Assembly: GCF_003324565.1 (NCBI RefSeq)
Contig: NZ_QOLA01000010.1
Coordinates: 124,001-188,000 of the forward strand
DNA length: 64,000 nt
DNA from: Streptomyces sp. SDr-06
Lineage (GTDB): Bacteria > Actinomycetota > Actinomycetes > Streptomycetales > Streptomycetaceae
Direction of reading: 5' to 3'
Shown: positions 50,854-59,460 of the stretch, piece after piece
Layout: each line of letters begins with the position of its first letter
Position numbering within the stretch: the stretch's first letter is position 1
The notes under the pieces: generated by a model
Told to the model about the DNA's origin: nothing
What the model saw: the letters and a program-made list of their open reading frames with translations, nothing else
Databases searched by the model: none
Translations under genes and position numbers: made by a program

Positions 50854-51759
50854 GTGCAATTGGATTTGAATCTGCTCGCCGCGCTCGACGCGCTGTTGGA
50901 AGAGGGCAGTGTGGCCGGGGCCGCCGGGCGCCTGCACGTGACCGCCCCCGCGATGAGCCGGAGCCTGGGCCGAATCCGGCGCACGACCGGAGACCAGATC
51001 CTGGTGCGCACCGGCCGCACCATGACCCCGACGCCGTACGCGATCGCCGTCAGGAAACAAGTGCACGAGCTCCTGCACCAGGTTCAGGGGGTGCTGGCAC
51101 CGAGCCGTGAACTTGACCTGGCAACGCTGGAGCGCACCTTCACATTGCGCTGGCATGATTCCCTGGTCGCCCTGAGCGGCCCCGCGCTGCTCTCGGCCGT
51201 GCGGGAACAGGCGCCGGGCGTGCGCTTGCGCTTCCTCGCGGAATCGAGTCTGGACACCCCCGAGTTGGCTCGCGGCGAGGTCGACCTGGAGGCCAACGCC
51301 AATCCCCCGACCGCACCGGACATCCGCGCCGAGAGCGTGGGCGAGACCCACCTCGTGATCGTCGTGCGGCAGGGCCACCCCCTCACCCGCGTCAAGACCA
51401 TCACCGCCAAGCGGTACGCCGCCGCCGAGCACGTCGCCGTCTCGCGCCGCGGGAACCTCAGCAATGCCCTCGACGACGCCCTGGCACGGCTGGGCCTCAC
51501 CCGCCGCGTGGTGGCGACCGCGCCCACGGAAGCAGCTGCGCTGGAGTTCGCGCGCGACTCCGCTCTCCTGATCTGCGTCCCCGAGGCCACCACACGCTCA
51601 GCCGTCGGGGATCTCGGCCTGGCCGTACTCCCCCTCCCGCTCGAATTGCCGTCGGCACCGATATACCTTTCGTGGCATCAGCGCTACGACTCCGACCCCG
51701 CCCACGCCTGGCTGCGCGGGCTGGCACGAACCGCATTGGCAACGTGCGGAACGCCGTAG
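50854..51759 (+). CDS. LysR-family transcriptional regulator
   Basis: 301 residues from GTG 50854. Winged helix in ~1-60 (LDLNLLAALDALLEEGSVAG AAGRLHVTAPAMSRSLGRIR), then the substrate domain (RTFTLRWHDSLVALSGPALL, LRFLAESSLDTPELARGEVD LEANA). It lies 138 bases from the divergent inositol-phosphatase-like operon, its likely target. The closest architecture is NodD/PnbR-type LysR. Confidence 0.9.
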   Translation: MQLDLNLLAALDALLEEGSVAGAAGRLHVTAPAMSRSLGRIRRTTGDQILVRTGRTMTPTPYAIAVRKQVHELLHQVQGVLAPSRELDLATLERTFTLRWHDSLVALSGPALLSAVREQAPGVRLRFLAESSLDTPELARGEVDLEANANPPTAPDIRAESVGETHLVIVVRQGHPLTRVKTITAKRYAAAEHVAVSRRGNLSNALDDALARLGLTRRVVATAPTEAAALEFARDSALLICVPEATTRSAVGDLGLAVLPLPLELPSAPIYLSWHQRYDSDPAHAWLRGLARTALATCGTP

Positions 51760-51892
51760 AAGGCGGTTGCCCGCAGCGGCCCGCCGGGCGGCATCAACGC
51801 GGTCGCGTTGATCCAGGGGTGCAGCGGGCGGACGGCGCCGACTACGCGCATCCCGTTGCCCTGCTCATCCGGCCGGTCAGCGACAAGTCGGT

Positions 51893-53002
51893 TCAGGAGG
51901 CCATCGCGGGAACCAGGTGGTCGAGTCCCTTCGCACTGGCCGTCGCGGCCTCGATCGAGCGCGGGAGCATGACGCTCTCGTAGGCGCGGACGGCGTCGCC
52001 GAGCCCGGATTCGGTGACGAGGGCGTGGGCGAGGTCGCAGCCGTCGAGCATGGCGAGGTTGGCGCCCAGCCCGACCGGGGGCATCAGGTGTGCGGCATCG
52101 CCCAGCAGCGTGACTCCGGGAACGTGTTCCCAGGTGTGCGGGGCGGGCAGGACGAACAAGGCACGGTGTATGAACGCATGGTCGCTGTTGCGCAGGATGT
52201 AGCGCAGGCTCTCGTCCCAGTCGTCGAACATCCCCAACAGGTGTGTCCGCACGACCTGTTGGTCGCGGAGGTCGATACCGGCCGTCTCATGCCAGTCCTC
52301 GGGCTCGCGGAGCGCGATGTAGGCGCGGATGTGATCGTTGCTGTTGCGCTGGGCGACCAAGGTCCTGCCGGCGCCCTTGGCCAGCATCGATCCTTTGCCG
52401 ACCAGTCGCGCGAGGTCGCGATGGCGAGTGTCGCAGTCGTCGAATCCGGCCTCGATGAAGGTGACACCGGTGTAGTGGGGTGCGGCGTGCGACAGGGCCG
52501 GACGCACGCGGGACCACGCTCCGTCGGCGCCGACCACCAGATCGAAGTCCTCGGCGGTGCCGTCACCGAAGAGCAGTCGGCAGGTGCCGTCCGCCAGCGG
52601 GGCGACCCCGCTGACGGCGCGGTCCCACCGCACCGTGCCCTCGGCAAGTGAGTCCAGGAGCAGACCGCGCAGCTGTCCGCGGTCGATCTCCGGTCGGCCG
52701 CCGTCGGCGGACGGCCCCTGCTGCGCCAGGAGCGCGGCGGTGGCGAAGTCGAGCACGCGCCACTCGTCTCCCTCGGGGCGGGCCAGGGCGTGGAAGCGGT
52801 CGAGGAGCCCCGCCGCACCGAGGGCGGCCTGGCCGGTGCCGGGATGCATGTCGAGGGTGCCGCCCTGCGGGCGGGCGTCGGCGGATGCCTCGCGTTCGAA
52901 GACGGTGACGGAACGGCCGTGTTGCTGCAGGACGCGAGCGCAGGTAAGGCCGCCGAGACCGGCGCCGACGATCGCGATGCGGGGGTCACGAGCAGAGTTC
53001 AT
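51893..53002 (-). CDS. FAD-dependent monooxygenase, TetX-like
   Basis: 369 residues. RIAIVGAGLGGLTCARVLQQ HG at the start binds FAD; then PQGGTLDMHPGTGQAALGAA G, LVVGADGAWSRVRPAL and TLLGDAAHLMPPVGLGANLA MLDG are the three expected motifs of the TetX group. TetX hydroxylates tetracyclines; related Streptomyces enzymes act on many phenolics, so resistance is only one possibility. Divergent from a TetR gene with AT-rich dyads between, the classic inducible arrangement. Confidence 0.87.
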   Translation of the reverse strand: MNSARDPRIAIVGAGLGGLTCARVLQQHGRSVTVFEREASADARPQGGTLDMHPGTGQAALGAAGLLDRFHALARPEGDEWRVLDFATAALLAQQGPSADGGRPEIDRGQLRGLLLDSLAEGTVRWDRAVSGVAPLADGTCRLLFGDGTAEDFDLVVGADGAWSRVRPALSHAAPHYTGVTFIEAGFDDCDTRHRDLARLVGKGSMLAKGAGRTLVAQRNSNDHIRAYIALREPEDWHETAGIDLRDQQVVRTHLLGMFDDWDESLRYILRNSDHAFIHRALFVLPAPHTWEHVPGVTLLGDAAHLMPPVGLGANLAMLDGCDLAHALVTESGLGDAVRAYESVMLPRSIEAATASAKGLDHLVPAMAS

Positions 53003-53058
53003 GTGAGTGTCCCTCGGGAGGTGGGTCGACCGCCGGTGGCCCCGGCATCACCAAGAAA

Positions 53059-53079
53059 GCACATTCACTAAATAAGTGC
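53059..53079. promoter_or_regulatory. AT-rich dyad between the TetX-like and TetR genes
   Basis: GCAC at 53059-53062 and GTGC at 53076-53079 flank an inner CACT-n5-AGTG. The patch is much more AT-rich than its surroundings and lies midway between the two divergent starts. Confidence 0.45.
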
Positions 53080-53120
53080 AACGACTAAACTTTCAAAGCG
53101 ACTGAGCGTCGGGGTACGGT

Positions 53121-53720
53121 GTGCGAGTGACCGAACCGACCGGGCGCCGCGAGCGCAAGAAGGCCCAGACCCGCCAGTCCCTGGCCGACGCCGCACTTGA
53201 GCTCTTCCTCGATCGCGGCTACGACCAGGTCGGCGTCAAGGACGTCGCCGACGCTGCCGACGTCTCGGTGACCACCCTGTTCAAGCACTTCGCCGGCAAG
53301 GAGGCCCTGGTCTTCGACCAGGACGACGACCTGGAGGCAGCACTCGTGGCCGCCGTGCGCGAGCGCGCCCCGGGCCAGTCGATCCCCCAGGCCCTGCGCG
53401 AGCACCTCCTGCTGAAGCAGACCCAGCTCGCCATCCATGCCGCGGACCCGCGGTTCGCCGACTTCACCCGCCTGGTACAGGAGACCCCCGCGCTGCGCGA
53501 TTACGCCCACCGCATGTGGACGCGCCACGAAGCGGCCCTGGCCAGGGCCATCGCCGAGGCCGTAGGCGCCCCCGAGGACGACGTCAGCTGCGCCGCCCTG
53601 GCCCGCTTCGCCCTTGAGGCCCGCAGCCTCGTCCTGCGGCACCCCGACCCGCACCGAGCCGCGGACGAGGCCTTCGCGCTGCTCGAACACGGCTGGACCG
53701 CCTCCCATCCGAGCGACTGA
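53121..53720 (+). CDS. TetR-family regulator
   Basis: 199 residues; GTG 53121 or GTG 53127 (VTEPTGRRERKKAQTRQSLA). Helix-turn-helix GYDQVGVKDVADAADVSVTT LFKHFAGKEALVF is typical. The C-terminal part (LVQETPALRDYAHRMWTRHE AALARAIAEAVG) belongs to the MftR/TetR_C group. Likely represses the divergent TetX-like monooxygenase and itself. Confidence 0.88.
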   Translation: MRVTEPTGRRERKKAQTRQSLADAALELFLDRGYDQVGVKDVADAADVSVTTLFKHFAGKEALVFDQDDDLEAALVAAVRERAPGQSIPQALREHLLLKQTQLAIHAADPRFADFTRLVQETPALRDYAHRMWTRHEAALARAIAEAVGAPEDDVSCAALARFALEARSLVLRHPDPHRAADEAFALLEHGWTASHPSD

Positions 53721-54219
53721 CCCCTCAACAACGAAGATCAGGCGTTGGGTGTTGACGCCTTCGGCGGGGCCGATGGTGCAGGGTGTGGCCTGGTCCCCGC
53801 AGACGTGGAACGTAGCCACCGTTCGAGGGGCGACAACCAGCAGTGGCGCCCCCACCCCAGGGGTCTGGCATGAACCGCAACAGCCCTGATTGGTCTCGCT
53901 GTTCGCTGCGTGGACGTCCATTGACGTTCCGGTCGGTGCGCGGCTACGTTCTGCCCTATGCAGCGGCCCAAGATCCTCACGACGCGCGGTCACATCGACC
54001 ACATGCGGGTGTGTTCTGCTGCGTGTCGCCCCTGTTGAGAGCCGTTCGGCCTCCGGTGGCATCCGTCCGTGCCTGACAGCCTCACTGGCTGCGCGCGGTA
54101 GCACCGTCCTGTAGTCACCCTCTCTCATCGCGCATGCCCGGTCGGGTGTGCGCCTTCTCCGCAATGCCCGTGACCGGGCCGGCCGGTTCCGGCTACGGGC
54201 TGCCAGAAATGGACACCTG
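53721..54219. other. Intergenic, one possible gene fragment
   Basis: 499 bp. A minus-strand frame at about 53745-53900 reads APRTVATFHVCGDQATPCTI and EGVNTQRLIFVVEG, which is protein-like, but it continues antisense to the TetR gene without a stop and has no known family. Nothing else recognised. Confidence 0.35.
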
Positions 54220-55437
54220 ATGCGTCACAACTCCCTACCCGTTCATGTCCTGATCGCTGCATCCACCGCTGTCGTCACGAGCCTCCTGCCCCTGGCAGGA
54301 ACCGCATCCGCGGCCCCGGACAACAAGCCGCTGCCACCGCTGACCGTCCTTGCCGACAAGGGCACCGCTGGCCGTGGGGACATCTTCGTCTCGCCGAGCT
54401 CGGCGAACAGCGCCTACTCCAGCGGCGTGGAGATCCTGAGCGGTGACGGCAGGCGTGTCGTGTGGTCCCACAAGACCCCGGCCGGGCAGCAGGCGGCGGA
54501 CTTCCGTGCCCAGACCTACCGGGGCAAGCCCGTTCTGACGTGGTGGCAGGGCACCGGGCTCGGCTCCCTCGCGAGCGGGGTGAACTACATCTACGACAAC
54601 CGGTATCAGAAGGTCGCCGAGGTCCACGCCGGGAACGGGTACACCGCCGACGGGCACGAGTTCCTGATCACCGCTCGTGGCACGGCACTCATCCTGGCCT
54701 ACAAGAAGGAGACCGCCGACCTGACGGGCATCGGCGGCTCCGCGCACCAGGCGGTCATCGACGGCGTGGTGCAGGAGATAGACATCCGCACGGGCCGGGT
54801 CCTGTTCCAGTGGAAAGCCGCCGATCACGTGCCGTACGCACAGAGCGAGCAGCCGCTGCCTTCGTCGCCGGACAAGCCGTGGGACTGGTTCCACATCAAC
54901 GCGGTGAAGCCTGACACCGACGGCGGCCTGCTCATTGATGCCCGGAACACGTGGACCACGTACAAGGTCGACGCACACAGCGGCCGCGTGCTGTGGCAAC
55001 TCGGCGGCAAGGCCAGCACGTTCAAGGAGCAGGCCGCTCCCGGCCAGTACCTGAACACGGCCGGAACGATCTTCTCGTGGCAGCACGATCCCGAACCGCT
55101 CGGCGGCGGCCTGTACAGCTGGTTCGACAACGAGTCCGCAGGGGCCGCGAACACGGGGTCGGGGGCGGTGGAGGAGCTTCCCTTCAGCCGGGTCGTCACG
55201 GTCCGCGTGGACGAGAAGGCGCGTACGGCGACGCTGGTGAAGTCTGTGAACCAGCCGGACTACCTCAGCGCGTCCTCGCAGGGCAACGCCCAGCCACTCC
55301 CCCGGCGCGGGACGTTCGTCGGATGGGGGTCGCTTCCGTACGTCTCCGAGTTCGACGCCTCGGGGAAGGCCGTGTTCAAGGCCCAGTTCCCGGCGGGCGT
55401 GAACAGCTATCGCGCGTACCGCTTCCCCTGGAAGTAG
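54220..55437 (+). CDS. Secreted arylsulfotransferase-family protein
   Basis: 405 residues from ATG 54220; a GTG upstream at 54148 would bury the signal peptide. Signal peptide about 1-32 ending GTASA. The mature part is an ASST-type propeller (PF14269-like): VWSHKTPAGQQAADFRAQTY, YTADGHEFLITARGTALILA, DWFHINAVKPDTDGGLLIDA RN, FSWQHDPEPLGGGLYSWFDN and GWGSLPYVSEFDASGKAVF. His residues in the WFHINA and WQHDPE motifs are the candidates for sulfate transfer. Extracellular. The ribosome binding site is weak. A 12-bp-stem terminator follows. Confidence 0.85.
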   Translation: MRHNSLPVHVLIAASTAVVTSLLPLAGTASAAPDNKPLPPLTVLADKGTAGRGDIFVSPSSANSAYSSGVEILSGDGRRVVWSHKTPAGQQAADFRAQTYRGKPVLTWWQGTGLGSLASGVNYIYDNRYQKVAEVHAGNGYTADGHEFLITARGTALILAYKKETADLTGIGGSAHQAVIDGVVQEIDIRTGRVLFQWKAADHVPYAQSEQPLPSSPDKPWDWFHINAVKPDTDGGLLIDARNTWTTYKVDAHSGRVLWQLGGKASTFKEQAAPGQYLNTAGTIFSWQHDPEPLGGGLYSWFDNESAGAANTGSGAVEELPFSRVVTVRVDEKARTATLVKSVNQPDYLSASSQGNAQPLPRRGTFVGWGSLPYVSEFDASGKAVFKAQFPAGVNSYRAYRFPWK

Positions 55438-55587
55438 GCCGGATTTGAGGAGGCCGAGCAGTCCGCTGAAGTCATGCGCGACCATCGGCGGTTCGCGCAC
55501 GCGGACCCAACCCCAGGGCCTCACTGGCCGGTTCGCCGATGGCGTCGCCATCGGTTGTACACCGTGAGCTGATCCGCGGGGCGTCAC

Positions 55588-55635
55588 GGCACCGGGCCCG
55601 TTCCCCGCTTTGACAGGGAGAACGGGCCCGGTCTG
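55588..55635 (+). terminator. Hairpin terminator after the arylsulfotransferase gene
   Basis: ACCGGGCCCGTT at 55591-55602 pairs exactly with AACGGGCCCGGT at 55621-55632; inner CCCC/GGG bases extend the stem. It lies about 150 bases after the stop codon. Confidence 0.65.
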
Positions 55636-55836
55636 GTGCGGCGGCGCCGATCCAACACGGCGCATGACGGGTGAGTGCCGCCAACCAACCAGTCAGCCGG
55701 GACGCCGACCCTCACACGCGGTGGGGTCCGGGCGAGGATCTCCGCCTTCGGCGACCCCATCGCGGCTGTCGACCGAGCGTCGCGGGCCCCGATGCGGGAG
55801 GGTCTTGTCGGTTCACAATCGACGCAAAAGACCAAA

Positions 55837-55862
55837 GGCAAGGAGGTAACCCACTCCTTGCC
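55837..55862 (+). promoter_or_regulatory. Hairpin upstream of the RAE
   Basis: GGCAAGGAG and CTCCTTGCC pair exactly around an 8-base loop, 23 bases before the RAE. The left arm contains AGGAGG. It may be an old terminator or a leader hairpin. Confidence 0.4.
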
Positions 55863-55885
55863 ACTCTCAACTTATAGCGCACGGG

Positions 55886-55904
55886 GGGCCTTGCGGCAAG
55901 GCCC
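55886..55904. promoter_or_regulatory. Rifamycin-associated element (RAE)
   Basis: GGGCCTTGCGGCAAGGCCC is a perfect 19-bp inverted repeat (9+1+9). The published RAE found upstream of actinobacterial rifamycin-inactivating genes is, as I recall, GGGGCTTGCGGCAAGSCCC, which differs at one position. It lies 218 bases before a rox-type gene. RAEs are required for induction by rifamycins. Confidence 0.85.
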
Positions 55905-56122
55905 GGGTCGTGGCGCAGAATCGTCGGCCGAGGCCAGAACCTGGGGACATCAGGGACTCGCGACGTACGTGCGCCTTATCGACTGTGGGTTCTACGGGAT
56001 GGGAAACGGCCGGCGGGACTCGCGGTGTGGTTGCGGGCACGCGACGCGGGGATCCGGGTGCGCGCGTCACCGGACCACGTAGAGCGGTTGGCCGCAATGC
56101 AACCATGTTGAATGGGGAGTTC

Positions 56123-57583
56123 ATGATTGATGTGATCGTTATCGGCGGCGGACCGACCGGGTTGATGCTGGCCGGGGAGTTGCGGCTGCACGGCGTGCAC
56201 ACGCTCGTGCTGGAGAAGGACGCGGAACCGACCAGGATCGTCCGCTCGCTCGGCCTGCACGCGCGCAGCGTTGAGGTGATGGACCAGCGCGGTCTGCTGG
56301 AGCGGTTCCTCGCACTCGGCAGGCGGCACCCGGTCGGTGGTTTCTTCGCCGCCCTTGACAAGCCGGCGCCGGACCGGATGGACACCGCACATCCGTACAC
56401 CCTCGGCATCCCGCAGACCACCACCGATCGCCTGCTTGCCGAGCACGCCACCGAACTCGGCGCCGAGATCCGGCGCGGCTGCGAACTCGTCGGGCTGAAC
56501 CAGGACGAACAGGGGGTGACCGCCGAACTTGCCGACGGCACACGGCTGCGCTCGCGCTACCTCGTCGGTTGCGACGGCGGCCGCAGCACGGTGCGCAAGC
56601 TGCTCGGCGTCGGCTTCCCCGGCGAGCCCTCCAAGGTCGAGACGCTGCTGGGCGAGGTGGAGCTGACCGCGGCGCCGGACACGCTGAAGGCCGTGATGGC
56701 TGAAGTCCGCAAGACCCACAAGCGGTTCGGCGCCATGCCCCTCGGGGACGGGGTGTACCGCCTCGTCGCGCCCGCCGAAGGAGTGGCTAAGGACCGCACG
56801 GTCCCGCCTACCCTGGACGAGCTGAAGCGGCAGGTGCGGAAGCTCGCCGGCACCGACTTCGGCGTGCACTCACCGCGATGGCTCTCCCGCTTCGGCGACG
56901 CCACCCGGCTGGCCGAGAGCTACCGCACCGGCCGCGTGCTGCTGGCCGGCGACGCGGCCCACATCCACCCGCCGACCGGCGGGCAGGGGCTCAACCTCGG
57001 CATCCAGGACGCGTTCAACCTCGGCTGGAAGCTGGCCGCCGAAGTCAACGGCTGGGCACCGGAGGGACTGCTGGACAGCTACCACACCGAACGGCACCCG
57101 GTGGCCGCCGATGTGCTGGACAACACCCGCGCGCAGATGGAGCTGATGTCCGTCGAGCCGGGTCCCCAAGCAGTGCGCCGGCTGGTGTCGGAACTAATGG
57201 ACTTCGAGGAGGTGAACCGGTACCTGATGGAGAAGATCACAGCGATCGGGGTCCGCTACGACTTCGGCGAGGGACATGAACTGCTCGGCCGACGGCTGCG
57301 GGACGTGGGGCTGAAGCGGGGCCGCCTCTACGAGCTGATGCACGGCGGCCGCGGGCTGCTGCTCGACCAGACCGAGCGCCTCTCGGTGGCAGGCTGGGCA
57401 GAGCGAGTCGACCACGTCGCCGACATCAGCGAGGAACTGGACGCGCCCGCGGTGCTGCTGCGGCCGGACGGCCACGTGGCGTGGGTTGGTGACGATCAGC
57501 AGGATCTGCTCGAACAGCTGCCCCAGTGGTTCGGCGCTGCGTCATACGGTCGGCCCGGGTCAAACAGCCAATCAAGGCCGTGA
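56123..57583 (+). CDS. rox: Rifampicin monooxygenase (Rox type)
   Basis: 486 residues from ATG 56123, where the canonical start MIDVIVIGGGPTGLMLAGEL begins; GGGGAG lies three bases before it, close spacing. An ATG six codons earlier has no ribosome binding site. Class A flavoprotein: FAD motif GGGPTG (8-13), DGGRSTVRKLLG, GDAAHIHPPTGGQGLNLG (276 onward). The RSLGLHARSVEVMDQRGLLE RF region is typical of Rox. Rox linearises rifamycins by attacking the naphthoquinone end. The RAE upstream supports this specific identity strongly. Confidence 0.9.
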   Translation: MIDVIVIGGGPTGLMLAGELRLHGVHTLVLEKDAEPTRIVRSLGLHARSVEVMDQRGLLERFLALGRRHPVGGFFAALDKPAPDRMDTAHPYTLGIPQTTTDRLLAEHATELGAEIRRGCELVGLNQDEQGVTAELADGTRLRSRYLVGCDGGRSTVRKLLGVGFPGEPSKVETLLGEVELTAAPDTLKAVMAEVRKTHKRFGAMPLGDGVYRLVAPAEGVAKDRTVPPTLDELKRQVRKLAGTDFGVHSPRWLSRFGDATRLAESYRTGRVLLAGDAAHIHPPTGGQGLNLGIQDAFNLGWKLAAEVNGWAPEGLLDSYHTERHPVAADVLDNTRAQMELMSVEPGPQAVRRLVSELMDFEEVNRYLMEKITAIGVRYDFGEGHELLGRRLRDVGLKRGRLYELMHGGRGLLLDQTERLSVAGWAERVDHVADISEELDAPAVLLRPDGHVAWVGDDQQDLLEQLPQWFGAASYGRPGSNSQSRP

Positions 57584-57999
57584 AGGCATAGCCCACGATC
57601 TGACATGGATGTTCCTCACCCCCCAGCCGCGCCCAGGCACAGCTCTTGGAAGACGTCCGCCGTCAACTACGCTCGTTGGAAGCGCGCGTGAAGCTGTGAA
57701 AAGCACCATGCTGCGGGCGCACTACGCAGCGCCCCGGCACCCCGGGGCGTGATTGCCACTCGTACTCCTGGCGCACGGTCTTCAGCCGGGCCGGGATGCC
57801 GGAGGCCAGGGCGGCCTCGCAGGGGCCCCGTCGCCGTCGTTCTCACTACCCAGCGCCACGCACTTGTTGACGAGGTCGGCGAATCCGATGGCGTTTCCGC
57901 CCGCGCCCACGATGATGACGTTGATGTCGGGGCCTACCGCCTCGGACTGAGGGGGCACTGCGGGGAAGGGGTAGTCCGGGTCCGCGTAATGGGGCGGCA
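57584..57999. other. Intergenic with terminator and a small-ORF remnant
   Basis: 416 bp. A terminator-like hairpin (GCCCCGG-cacc-CCGGGGC) lies at 57731-57748. The minus strand at about 57780-57999 reads DINVIIVGAGGNAIGFADLV NKCVALGSENDGDG, which looks like a real peptide preceded by a Pro-rich stretch, but it has no start signal or family I know. Confidence 0.4.
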
Positions 58000-58210
58000 G
58001 TGGTGGCCGCTGCGGGTACCGAGGCCGAACAGGTCTACCCCTACCTCCTGCCCGGCCAGCCCGCGTTCGAAGAGATCCCCCCTCGCAGCCGTCTCCGAGC
58101 GATCAGCGGCAGCCACCCAGCGCCTGTGCCTACCGGTCTATCCAGTACGCACGGTCACCGAGGTCGAGTACGTCCTTCGCACCGGCAGGGACTTCTACAC
58201 CAGTGGCTGA
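58000..58210 (+). pseudogene. C-terminal stub of a DegT/DnrJ/EryC1-type aminotransferase
   Basis: One frame reads AAGTEAEQVYPYLLPGQPAF EEIP, the next AAVSERSAAATQRLCLPVYP VRTVTEVEYVLRTGRDFY before TGA at 58208. Sugar aminotransferases of this family end with a similar order: GIEAR.Y..PLH.QPAF, then SER.A...LCLPVYP.LT..EV..V. One frameshift and no N-terminal part, so it is a remnant. Confidence 0.6.
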
Positions 58211-58326
58211 TCCGTTGCGCCAGCACCTGCCGCCTCGCAAGCGGTATGCAACGGCCCCGGCGCCAAGGGCAGGCTCACGCCCCGCCCACCGACTCTCACC
58301 GCCGTGAGGGGCCCGCTCCGCCGCTG

Positions 58327-58779
58327 TCAGAACCGTCCACTCCCAGCGGCTTCTGGCGCTCGCGGCGGGGCGCCGCCTATTGCCATGCGCAGAGCGGTGT
58401 CCACGTCGGGGACGAAGGTGAACAGGCGCTCAGTGCAGGTGCACTCGAAAATCCGCCGTACCTTGTGCCGCCTGCCCACCACGAGCACCAGACGCGAGCG
58501 GAAACGTGTCGACACAAGCACGCGCAGCAGCGCACAGTCGGCGAACGAGAGGCCGGACAGATCAACGATCGTCACGCGTTCCCGCCCGGGGCGCAGTGCT
58601 GCGCGCAGCAGCGGTGCGGTGTCGATGTCGATTTCTCCGCTGGCCCGCAGGAGGAGGACGTGGCCGGGGAGGACGATGCTGGTCACCCTGGCGACGGGAT
58701 CCTCCGGCGAGACGGAGGACACGGGCTTGGGGCATGCGGGTAGGTGGGGGTCGCGCGGGTGCGGATGCACGGCTGCCAC
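58327..58779 (-). CDS. STAS-domain anti-sigma factor antagonist
   Basis: 150 residues with STAS at about 33-135: HVLLLRASGEIDIDTAPLLR AAL, VTIVDLSGLSFADCALLRVL VSTRF and FTFVPDVDTALRM. In SpoIIAA/RsbV the phosphorylated Ser follows the Asp of the DSSG motif; here Asp81 is followed by Cys82, so the normal phosphosite is missing. It may be a constitutive antagonist or use another trigger. It lies near a SigB-type sigma factor and a PP2C gene, which fits a partner-switch module; no anti-sigma kinase gene is in the window. Confidence 0.8.
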   Translation of the reverse strand: MAAVHPHPRDPHLPACPKPVSSVSPEDPVARVTSIVLPGHVLLLRASGEIDIDTAPLLRAALRPGRERVTIVDLSGLSFADCALLRVLVSTRFRSRLVLVVGRRHKVRRIFECTCTERLFTFVPDVDTALRMAIGGAPPRAPEAAGSGRF

Positions 58780-59460
58780 CCTGACTGGTGGGGAGCCCTC
58801 CCCTTCCGCAGGAAGTTCCGGGAAGGAAGTGCACGGCCACTACGGCGGCCGTACGGTTGAGGAAATCCGTACCCGAGGCGCCCCACGGGAGCAGGGTGGG
58901 ACGCAGCAGCGCGGCAGACGACAACGGCTATATCTCGAACCTACCCCTCCCGGCGGACCGGCAACCGCCGATGACGTCTGCGGCTGACGGCCGTTCCGCC
59001 GTGCCCTCCCTGAGAGGGGCCCGGCTTCCGGATTCCTGCCGCGTACTGGAGCGGGCGGCGGGGTGTCGTTCGGCAGGTGTGCCCCACAGTTCCACGGTCG
59101 GCCCTGCGGGACGCGCGCCCTGGCCTGCGTCTGGAGGGTGCGGGGATTTTCCTTCCGCAGAGGAAACACCCATGGGCGCAAGAACTCCGTGCCTCCCTCC
59201 CCCGCCCCCAGAGACAAGCCCGTCGTTCTGCGAACCGCGCTTCGCCGATGTCGACGAGACGCTCACGTTCCGGCCACCCCCGCTGCCTGCGGCGGCCGCA
59301 TCCGTTTGCGGGCGGGGGACAGGGGCAGGCGTCGGGCGTGCTTCGGACCGGAGGCACGCCCGCAGGACCCGCGTGTCCAAGTGCGTCATCTCCGGATGCC
59401 TGTTTGGCATGCGCGGGGTCAGCGGCGGCTCATCGACACCCGACACGCAGGAGTATGACC
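58780..59460. other. Intergenic, nothing recognised
   Basis: 681 bp between the divergent STAS and sigma-factor genes. The promoters of both must be here. I saw no clear SigB-type box and no gene; a dyad-like TGCCTGTTTGGCA is at about 59397-59409. Confidence 0.4.

Noticed and set aside
53085..54164. 359-codon minus-strand frame
   Set aside because: Mostly antisense to the TetR gene; only a short part looks protein-like.
55886..55904. RAE repeat as an ordinary terminator of the arylsulfotransferase gene
   Set aside because: A separate terminator already lies at 55588-55635, and the sequence matches the RAE consensus next to rox.
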